The translations under genes were made by a program, and so were the position numbers. A DNA stretch of 5,662 nucleotides from Candidatus Saccharimonadales bacterium (GTDB lineage: Bacteria > Patescibacteriota > Saccharimonadia > Saccharimonadales > UBA4665): assembly GCA_025450135.1 (NCBI GenBank), contig JANWHZ010000039.1, forward strand, positions 1 through 5,662, in the 5' to 3' direction. Below, one piece after another: positions 1-5,218 of the stretch; the first letter of the stretch is position 1, and the number at the start of each line of letters is the position of its first letter. The notes under the pieces are model-generated. The model saw only the letters and a program-made list of their open reading frames with translations. It was not told where the DNA came from and did no database searches.

Positions 1-383
1 CTGTGGCGACCGAGAGTAGCCACCATAACCGGTTGAATTACTTCTAGCTGGGCCTGCAAATACGGTAAGAATGCTTTTTTTTCTTCCGGTAACGGATCGC
101 GATTGTTTGGCGGTCTGTATTTGACAATGTTGGTTATATAAACGTCATCCCGCTCCATGTCGATACTGGCTAGCATTTCGTTCAGGAATTTGCCGGCTGC
201 ACCAACAAACGGCTTTCCCTGCAAATCTTCGTTTTTGCCAGGAGCCTCGCCGATAAAAACCAGCTCGGCATTCGGATTGCCGGCGCCAAAAACAAGTTGT
301 GTAGCCTGCCCTGCCAATTCAGGGCACACCTTATCGACAAGTATCTGCCGCTTTATCTTATCAAGTTCATCTTGCTTTGACAT
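1..383 (-). CDS. Uracil-DNA glycosylase, family 4 type (3' end outside window)
   Basis: Enzymes of this family remove uracil from DNA, starting base excision repair in the cytoplasm. The 127 visible residues match the N-terminal half of the family: VFGAGNPNA at 31-39, the active-site motif GEAPG at 45-49 followed by ED at 52-53, the loop GKPFVGAAG at 56-64, and YITNIVKYRPPNNRDP at 82-97. The C-terminal motif containing the catalytic His lies beyond the window. ATG at 383-381 is supported by an AAAGG ribosome binding site 9 bases upstream. The gene starts inside the end of the upstream membrane-protein gene (17-base overlap), implying coupled expression. Oddity: family 4 enzymes hold a 4Fe-4S cluster with four Cys. 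At those positions I read Asp17, Cys20, Tyr89 and Ala104, so the cluster is probably absent. UdgX is an alternative subfamily, but its diagnostic insertion is not seen in the visible part. Confidence 0.9.
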   Translation of the reverse strand, partial: MSKQDELDKIKRQILVDKVCPELAGQATQLVFGAGNPNAELVFIGEAPGKNEDLQGKPFVGAAGKFLNEMLASIDMERDDVYITNIVKYRPPNNRDPLPEEKKAFLPYLQAQLEVIQPVMVATLGRH

Positions 384-585
384 AATGAAGCACCTTTCTT
401 GGCAGCCTTACCATGTCGTGTACGGCACCGATAAAAAGTACGACGGTAACTACGTATAGCCACACATTGCCATTATCAATCGCCCAGAGAGCGCAGAGGT
501 ATGCCAACCCGAGTCCGACAAGTCCAACAACTAGGTAGCCAGTTGCAGTCTTGTGGAGCTTGTCGACTCGTTGTAGTGCTTCCAT
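367..585 (-). CDS. Small two-helix membrane protein, unknown function
   Basis: The 72-residue product has two hydrophobic stretches, roughly residues 16-36 and 41-58, separated by a short polar turn (IDNGN, 37-40 region). Both ends are basic (K9, H11, K12; R60, R63, K64, K70, R72), so by the positive-inside rule I infer a membrane hairpin with both termini in the cytoplasm. I do not recognise the family. The ATG shares one base with the TAA stop of pnp (TAATG on the minus strand), and no strong ribosome binding site precedes it, so translation is probably coupled to pnp by re-initiation. Its 3' end overlaps the glycosylase start by 17 bases. The tight packing between two recognisable genes and the coherent membrane topology argue for a real gene; its role is not visible from the sequence. 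Confidence 0.75.
   Translation of the reverse strand: MEALQRVDKLHKTATGYLVVGLVGLGLAYLCALWAIDNGNVWLYVVTVVLFIGAVHDMVRLPRKVLHYVKAR
391..399 (-). promoter_or_regulatory. Ribosome binding site of the uracil-DNA glycosylase gene
   Basis: On the minus strand the sequence is AGAAAGGTG, with AAAGG ending 9 bases before the ATG at 383. It lies within the coding region of the upstream membrane protein. It is the best-spaced Shine-Dalgarno site in the window and fixes the glycosylase start. Confidence 0.6.
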
Positions 586-2723
586 TATTTTTTGTTCAAT
601 TCCCGTTGTGCTGCTTTCATACTCAGCTGCAATCGGCCACGGTCATCGATCGCGATTAATTTAACAGTTACTTTGTCGCCTTCTTTAACAACGTCGCTCG
701 GTTTGTTAACCCGTTCTTCTCTCATTTCCGAAACATGCACTAAGCCATCTTTGCCTGGCATGATTTGCACAAAGGCACCGAAATCAAGGACGCTGACTAC
801 GGGCTTATCATGGTAGATCTTGCCGACTTCCGGCTCCTCGACAATAGAAGCTATCCACTGCTTGGCAGCGTCGATTTTTTCTTTGTCCGGACTGGCAATC
901 ATAATGGTACCGTCGTCTTTTATATCAATCTCGGTACCTGTTTCAGCAGTAATCTTCTGAATCGTCTCACCGCCCTTACCGATCACCTCACGGATCTTGT
1001 CTGGATTGATCTGAATCGACTCGACACGTGGAGCGTACGGACTCAGCTCGTTCCGAGGGGCTGCAAGCGTGGTCAACATATGCTCTAAGATGATAGCGCG
1101 ACCGTCGTTTCCCTGCTTAATCGCCTGCTTGAGTATTGAAACTGGCAAGCCATGGACCTTCATATCCATCTGAAGCGCCGTAATGCCCTTTGCTGTACCA
1201 GCGACCTTGAAGTCCATGTCACCAGCAAAGTCTTCGGCGTCGGCAATATCGGTCAAAATGTACGGCGTGTCGCCATCCATCATGAGACCCATAGCCACAC
1301 CGCTAACAGGCGCTTTCAGCGGAACGCCAGCATCCATGAGTGCCAGACAGCTTGAGCAGACTGCCGCCTGTGATGTCGAGCCGTTTTGGCTCATGATTTC
1401 TGTCACTGAACGGATAGCATATGGAAATTCGCTCTCGTCCGGGAGCACCGGCAAGAGGGCACGCTCAGCAAGATAGCTGTGGCCGATCTCGCGGCGACCT
1501 GGACTCCCGAGGCGCCGTACTTCACCAGTCGTATAGCCAGGTGCGTTGTAGTGGTGCATGTAGCGTCGCTCGCCGACCTTTTCCATTGTGTCGAGCATCT
1601 GCGCATAACTTAAGGGCGCCAGAGTAACAATATTTAGGCCTTGCGTCATACCACGAGTAAATAAGCTGGAACCATGTGCGCGTGGCAGTATGCCAACTTC
1701 ACTACTCAAGGGCCGGACTTCGGTCAGCTTGCGCCCGTCGGGACGTATCCCCTCCCCGATAATGCCTTTGCGTACGTCTTTATGTATGGCTATGTCGAAC
1801 GCATCGTCATACTCTCGTTTGCTCTCAGCGTAGCCATCCTCGCCAACTTCCTCGGCAAAGTGCGCGTGCATTTGATTACGGAGGTCACTGAGCAAATCGT
1901 TGCGCTCCGGGTACGGCTGACGCAGGCCAACCCCGAGCTTTCCCTCTAGCCAAGTATCCACCCGGCCACGGATATCTTCGTCGGGCAGTAGCAGTGAATA
2001 CTCAAGCGGAGTAACACCGATCTTTTTAACCAATTCTTTCTGCAGCGTGATCGCCGGCTGCATGGCGGCAAACGCATACTCGAGAGCTTCAGTAATTTGC
2101 TCTTCGCTCACTTCTTTAGCGCCAGCCTCCACCATGGTAATGGCATGTTCCGTACCAGCTACGACTAAGTCGAGAGGCCCGTTCGCTAATTCTTCAACTG
2201 ATAAGAAAGCTTTTGGCGTACCATCAACTAGGCCAACGCGCAGTCCTGCAATCGGACCGTCAAATGGTGCCCCGGTAAGCATGAATGCTGTACTGACAGC
2301 GATCATGCCAATTACATCCGGCCGGAAGGTCGGGTCCATACTCAGTACTGTCGCAATACCTTGTACTTCTTGGCGATACCCCTTGGGCCACAGCGGCCGG
2401 ATAGGGCGATCTATGAGGCGTCCGATTAAGATAGCCTCGTCCGAAGGTCTGCCTTCGCGTTTGATAAACTTACTACCACTAATGCGGCCGGCAGCATAGA
2501 AACGCTCCTCGTAATCTACGCTAAGCGGAAAATAATCTAGCCCCGAAACCTGGTTACCGCTAACCATCGCGGTGCCAAGCACCACAGTTTCACCATAGCG
2601 CACAATAACCGATGCGCTGGTCCGAAAACCGACACGGTTTACTTCAAGGCTCAGTGTGCGACCACAGAGCTCAGTTTCTAGTTTGATAATTGGCCTACCG
2701 TACGGGTTAATCGTTTGTCCCAT
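585..2723 (-). CDS. pnp: Polyribonucleotide nucleotidyltransferase (PNPase)
   Basis: PNPase degrades RNA 3' to 5' by phosphorolysis, releasing nucleoside diphosphates, and acts as a homotrimer in mRNA turnover. The 712 residues are the usual full length. Domain order: first RNase PH core (about 15-145) with an FFRR-type loop reading FIKR at 86-89; helical middle domain (about 150-240); second RNase PH core from RPDGR at 327-331; KH domain (about 568-625) with GKGG at 582-585; S1 domain (about 633-703). Catalytic residues of the second core are present: Asp498, Asp504 and Lys506, matching E. coli Asp486, Asp492 and Lys494. The phosphate-binding Ser/Thr cluster is at 449-451 and the Arg pair at 410-411. 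An in-frame TAG directly precedes the ATG, so the start cannot lie further upstream. It follows rpsO after a 232-base spacer and overlaps the next gene by one base. The enzyme looks intact and active. Confidence 0.98.
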   Translation of the reverse strand: MGQTINPYGRPIIKLETELCGRTLSLEVNRVGFRTSASVIVRYGETVVLGTAMVSGNQVSGLDYFPLSVDYEERFYAAGRISGSKFIKREGRPSDEAILIGRLIDRPIRPLWPKGYRQEVQGIATVLSMDPTFRPDVIGMIAVSTAFMLTGAPFDGPIAGLRVGLVDGTPKAFLSVEELANGPLDLVVAGTEHAITMVEAGAKEVSEEQITEALEYAFAAMQPAITLQKELVKKIGVTPLEYSLLLPDEDIRGRVDTWLEGKLGVGLRQPYPERNDLLSDLRNQMHAHFAEEVGEDGYAESKREYDDAFDIAIHKDVRKGIIGEGIRPDGRKLTEVRPLSSEVGILPRAHGSSLFTRGMTQGLNIVTLAPLSYAQMLDTMEKVGERRYMHHYNAPGYTTGEVRRLGSPGRREIGHSYLAERALLPVLPDESEFPYAIRSVTEIMSQNGSTSQAAVCSSCLALMDAGVPLKAPVSGVAMGLMMDGDTPYILTDIADAEDFAGDMDFKVAGTAKGITALQMDMKVHGLPVSILKQAIKQGNDGRAIILEHMLTTLAAPRNELSPYAPRVESIQINPDKIREVIGKGGETIQKITAETGTEIDIKDDGTIMIASPDKEKIDAAKQWIASIVEEPEVGKIYHDKPVVSVLDFGAFVQIMPGKDGLVHVSEMREERVNKPSDVVKEGDKVTVKLIAIDDRGRLQLSMKAAQRELNKK

Positions 2724-2735
2724 CTAGTACGTGTT

Positions 2736-2741
2736 ACCTTT
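2736..2741 (-). promoter_or_regulatory. Probable ribosome binding site of pnp
   Basis: AAAGGT on the minus strand ends 12 bases before the ATG at 2723 (13 from AAAGG), longer than the usual optimum. It resembles the AAAGGT site before the glycosylase gene. An in-frame TAG sits between it and the ATG. No better site is nearby. Confidence 0.45.
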
Positions 2742-2861
2742 CTATTCTAGGTCGTGCGTCAGGCCACACCGCATACAGGGTGCAAATATACAGCTGCTCT
2801 TGTGCTTATGGTAGAAGTTCTGCCGCTGGATATCTGTAGCTCTATATACGGAGCCCAAACG

Positions 2862-2875
2862 CTTCTCTAGAGAAG
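2862..2875. repeat. Perfect 14-base palindrome in the rpsO-pnp spacer
   Basis: CTTCTCTAGAGAAG reads the same on both strands. As RNA it could form only a small stem or an intermolecular duplex; as DNA it could be a dimeric protein site. It is enclosed by a longer-range complementarity of 7 bases, CTTGTGC at 2799-2805 with GCACAAG at 2886-2892. No function is demonstrated by the sequence. Confidence 0.4.
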
Positions 2876-2895
2876 TTATTAATGTGCACAAGCTT

Positions 2896-2938
2896 GCTTC
2901 TTCGTTCCCTGTTCTACAATGCCCGAGAACAAAGAAGC
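2896..2938 (-). repeat. Inverted repeat (hairpin) downstream of rpsO
   Basis: Arms at 2896-2907 and 2927-2938 are complementary over 12 positions with a single mismatch. A competing inner stem is possible: TGTTCT at 2910-2915 pairs perfectly with AGAACA at 2926-2931 and leaves the outer 7-bp stem (2896-2902 with 2932-2938) intact. In the minus-strand transcript the hairpin begins 17 bases after the rpsO stop. No run of U follows, so it does not look like an intrinsic terminator. It could protect the rpsO 3' end or serve as a processing site; both roles are inference. Confidence 0.5.
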
Positions 2939-2955
2939 TGGTTTATGCACCCGCC

Positions 2956-3222
2956 TTAACGGCGAATACCGAGCTTTTTAATGAGTGCCAGATATGCCTG
3001 GCTGTCACGATCTGCAATGTATTTCAGAAGGCGACGGCGTTGACCGACTAGACGCAGGAGCCCGCGGCGAGCCGCGAGATCATGTTCATGACCCTTCAAG
3101 TGCTCAGTTAACTCTTTGACGCGCTCAGTTATAATTGCGGCCTGCACTGCTGAACTCCCAGTGTCAGTTTTGTGCGTCTGCACAGACTGAATTGCGACCT
3201 GCTTTTTCTCACCTGTAATCAT
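2956..3222 (-). CDS. rpsO: 30S ribosomal protein S15
   Basis: S15 binds the 16S rRNA central domain early in small-subunit assembly and also forms a contact to the large subunit. The 88 residues match the family end to end: DTGSSAVQ at 20-27, LTEHLKGH at 38-45, RRGLLRLVGQRRRLLKYI at 52-69, and the terminal LGIRR. His41 and Asp48, which contact 16S rRNA, are present; the neighbouring Ser of the HHSRR motif is Ala51 here, in a variant LAARR. The ATG at 3222-3220 has no Shine-Dalgarno match upstream and lies only 9 bases after a good -10 box, so the transcript may be nearly leaderless. A small CGCC/GGCG stem (2952-2964) spans the stop codon. The gene sits between the DHH-like gene and pnp, in the widespread rpsO-pnp order. 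Confidence 0.97.
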   Translation of the reverse strand: MITGEKKQVAIQSVQTHKTDTGSSAVQAAIITERVKELTEHLKGHEHDLAARRGLLRLVGQRRRLLKYIADRDSQAYLALIKKLGIRR

Positions 3223-3231
3223 GCTGCTTGC

Positions 3232-3260
3232 ATTTTATCAGATAGAGACGGCTTGGGCAA
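3232..3260 (-). promoter_or_regulatory. Sigma-70-type promoter for rpsO (and possibly pnp onward)
   Basis: On the minus strand a -35 box TTGCCC (3255-3260, 4 of 6 matches to TTGACA) and a -10 box TAAAAT (3232-3237, 5 of 6 to TATAAT) are separated by exactly 17 bases. The pair sits in the 49-base gap after the DHH-like gene. Transcription would be expected to start about 7 bases after the -10 box, which is 0-3 bases before the rpsO ATG. Confidence 0.6.
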
Positions 3261-3271
3261 GCTCTTTAAAT

Positions 3272-5101
3272 CTACGATGCAGGTGGCGGACTAAACGGAG
3301 GCATGAAAGGCGGGGGTACTGCAGGCGGGGGTACTGAAGCGGGGCCTTGACTCGGCGACGGCCCAGACAGAGAGCCAGATGGCGATACCGGCGGCAACGG
3401 CATGTCCATAGCCCGCGGCGTTCTTGGATCGATAAGCGGTAACGGTGAACCTGCAGGCCGTAGATTACCTTGTTCATCGACATCAATCTGGGGCGGCGCA
3501 GCTACCGGAACTTGGGTTACCGGGGCAGCCGCAGCGGCATGAAGCGGGTCACCAAGCGGTTGGGCACCAAGACCCTCAAGCGGTTTGGGCGGCTGCGTAA
3601 TCTGCTTAAGTGCCGCCTCAACCTGGGCCCGTGCTTCATCAACTGGATTCGAGTCGGTAGAAGCGAACGGCCGGGGTGTTTGTATCCCGAGATCAACACT
3701 GTCTTCAGCAACGTGGGAACTATGCACTGACTCTTCAATATCTTCCAAGGTCTGGTCGGCATCATCGTCGCTTGATTGAGCAGCAAGCGCCATCGGTGCA
3801 ACACTTACAGGCGATTCAGGGGCCAGCGGCATAGCCGGTAGTTCGGGAACAATAGCTGCAACTGGCGCAACGGTATCGTCGTCCGGTAGCAAAGAGATAA
3901 CAGGCTGATCGTGCGTAAGAATAGGTGCAGCAGGCGTTACAACTGGTGGTAGATCAATACCATCTGGTTGAGCGGACGCATTAGCAGTTGAACCGGGAGC
4001 CCCAGCGGCAATTTCAGCAGCCTGGTCAATAAGGAACCCGTGCTGAGCACCTGAAGTTTCTTCATCTTTAAACTCACCGGTAAACGGATTATCGAGTAGT
4101 GTACCCACCTGGCCTGCTGGGGTATTTCCCAACTCAGGAACTGGCAACATCTCGCGGCTCTTGGTGGGTATAAGATCCGGGATTTCGTCGCTCGATTTTT
4201 CATCAGACTGCTCGCCAACTTTCTGGTCCTGCTCGCTCGACTTCGGTTCTTCAGCTGGAGTATCATTACTGCTAGGTTCAGGGTGGCTAATCTCGAGTGT
4301 GCCGTCGGCTCCCGATGACTTTTCTTCTGTCGGTTTAGCATCATGCGGTACATCATGCGTTTCGCCGCGCAGCTTGTCAGCTACTAATTGTTGATTGGCT
4401 CCAGCTGCCATTAGCTCGCCTGCCAAGTTCATTGTCTTGGGTGTCGTCTTATCATTACTGAAGCGTGCTGTTTCAGCTACAACCCCGGTCAAGAGTGCTG
4501 TGGCAACTTGTTCATCGAGTACATTCTTGTCTATGGTAACGGTCAGATCTGCCACCATCTCAGACACCGAGCTAGCACTAACATCCTGCCAGTTAAGTGA
4601 CCCGAGGTTACTATTCGGCGTATTGTTGATACTTATGACTGCCGCGTCGTGCAAGATCCGCCCATGCTCGGTGATTGCCGAATCTAGTTCGGCCTGTTCA
4701 TGAACGCCCAGCGCAACCACGACATCGATGTTAAAGTCGCCTTGACTAAATTCAAGATCGTCTTGACTTAGCGAAGTCTTATATGGCGTAATGAAGATCC
4801 TCACTACCTTATCTTCGACTTTGTACCTAAGTTTGTCGGCCTTGGTCTTGTCGAGGGCAATGATGAAGTCACGCAATGAGTTTGGCGTCTGCTCCAACGT
4901 CTCGTCGGGCTTTAAAAACTCCATAGCGCTCGGGACTTCACCGCTGAACACCGCAGTGGCATGCTTATCAAGTTTGTCGAGAACCAGCGCGAGGCCGATA
5001 CAAGCGCTCAGCAGGTCAATCGTGGGGTTGGCACGGACTGTTACCAAGATGTTATTAGCCTGTTTCAGGCGATCAACTACTTGTTGTTTGACGTTGTCCA
5101 T
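3272..5101 (-). CDS. Degenerate DHH-phosphoesterase-like protein with long disordered tail
   Basis: Residues 1 to about 245 resemble the N-terminal DHH domain of NrnA/RecJ-type phosphoesterases: ILVTVRANPTID (18-29) matches motif I, NIDVVVALG (124-132) motif II, VISINNTPNSN followed by NWQDVSASSVSEMV (155-183) motif III, and LLTGVVAETARFS (203-215) motif IV. Family members use these motifs to bind Mn2+ and hydrolyse short oligonucleotides or cyclic dinucleotides. Here the metal ligands are mostly replaced: His to Arg23, Asp to Thr27, Asp to Gly132, DHH to Asn159-Asn160-Thr161, Asp to Glu210. No DHHA1 substrate-binding domain follows. Residues about 246-609 are low complexity: acidic and Ser-rich, then Ala/Pro-rich, ending in three PPP runs; a likely helix lies at 487-502. 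There is no signal peptide or membrane segment. I infer a catalytically inactive, probably binding or scaffold protein. AAAGG 15 bases before the ATG is a weak ribosome binding site. It lies upstream of rpsO on the same strand. Confidence 0.75.
   Translation of the reverse strand: MDNVKQQVVDRLKQANNILVTVRANPTIDLLSACIGLALVLDKLDKHATAVFSGEVPSAMEFLKPDETLEQTPNSLRDFIIALDKTKADKLRYKVEDKVVRIFITPYKTSLSQDDLEFSQGDFNIDVVVALGVHEQAELDSAITEHGRILHDAAVISINNTPNSNLGSLNWQDVSASSVSEMVADLTVTIDKNVLDEQVATALLTGVVAETARFSNDKTTPKTMNLAGELMAAGANQQLVADKLRGETHDVPHDAKPTEEKSSGADGTLEISHPEPSSNDTPAEEPKSSEQDQKVGEQSDEKSSDEIPDLIPTKSREMLPVPELGNTPAGQVGTLLDNPFTGEFKDEETSGAQHGFLIDQAAEIAAGAPGSTANASAQPDGIDLPPVVTPAAPILTHDQPVISLLPDDDTVAPVAAIVPELPAMPLAPESPVSVAPMALAAQSSDDDADQTLEDIEESVHSSHVAEDSVDLGIQTPRPFASTDSNPVDEARAQVEAALKQITQPPKPLEGLGAQPLGDPLHAAAAAPVTQVPVAAPPQIDVDEQGNLRPAGSPLPLIDPRTPRAMDMPLPPVSPSGSLSGPSPSQGPASVPPPAVPPPFMPPFSPPPAS
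3309..3338 (-). repeat. Two tandem 15-base copies in the 3' end of the DHH-like gene
   Basis: The plus-strand units at 3309-3323 and 3324-3338 differ at one position (GGCGGGGGTACTGCA, then ending in GAA). They are in frame and encode the consecutive segments SVPPP and AVPPP near the C-terminus. This looks like a recent in-frame duplication that lengthened the proline-rich tail. Confidence 0.7.
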
Positions 5102-5127
5102 ACTGTTTATTTTAAGCCTTTGGCATC

Positions 5128-5162
5128 AGCGTAGCATAAGTGGAATACCTTGTCGAGAGCAA
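5128..5162 (-). promoter_or_regulatory. Candidate promoter for the DHH-like gene
   Basis: Two overlapping sigma-70-like options exist on the minus strand. One is TCGACA (5151-5156, 5 of 6) with TACGCT (5128-5133, 3 of 6) at 17-base spacing. The other is TTGCTC (5157-5162, 3 of 6) with TATGCT (5133-5138, 4 of 6) at 18-base spacing. Either gives a leader of roughly 20-25 bases before the ATG at 5101. The location in the 117-base gap is right, but the matches are moderate. Confidence 0.4.
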
Positions 5163-5218
5163 ACAGTTAGCTACCACTGCTGAATGGTTATGTCATCAAC
5201 AGTGTGGATTTAACAGAT

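Larger units (their letters stand above)
2724..2955 (-). other. rpsO-pnp spacer, structured untranslated region
   Basis: This 232-base gap contains no gene with a conventional ATG start. It carries several inverted repeats, listed separately, and one 66-codon frame (2942-2742) without a credible start. I found no convincing sigma-70 promoter: TAGAAT at the pnp-proximal end and TATATA near 2845 both lack a partner -35 box. I also saw no hairpin followed by a T-tract, so rpsO and pnp are plausibly read through together and the spacer forms the pnp 5' leader. In E. coli the equivalent spacer carries a terminator, a pnp promoter and an RNase III-cleaved hairpin used in PNPase autoregulation. Whether the same applies here is inference. 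Confidence 0.5.

Noticed and set aside
765..2499. Several plus-strand open frames of 67-150 codons opposite pnp
   Set aside because: They lie entirely antisense to a complete, motif-verified pnp gene, and their translations show no family motif or membrane pattern; they are shadows of its codon bias.
2896..2938. Intrinsic terminator for rpsO
   Set aside because: The hairpin is real, but the minus-strand sequence after it is AAGCTTGTGC with no run of T, so a classical rho-independent terminator is not supported.
3221..3235. Four-codon upstream frame ATGCAAGCAGCATGA overlapping the rpsO ATG
   Set aside because: It begins inside the probable -10 box, so it would not be transcribed from the rpsO promoter, and it lacks a ribosome binding site.
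3470..5183. Plus- and minus-strand alternative frames across the DHH-like gene
   Set aside because: The 609-codon frame carries recognisable DHH-domain flanks and a coherent low-complexity tail; the other frames are short and have Ser/Arg-rich nonsense composition.
5165..5210. CACTG/CAGTG inverted repeat as terminator of the upstream hypothetical gene
   Set aside because: Only five base pairs with a loop of about 20 bases and no T-tract; too weak to call.
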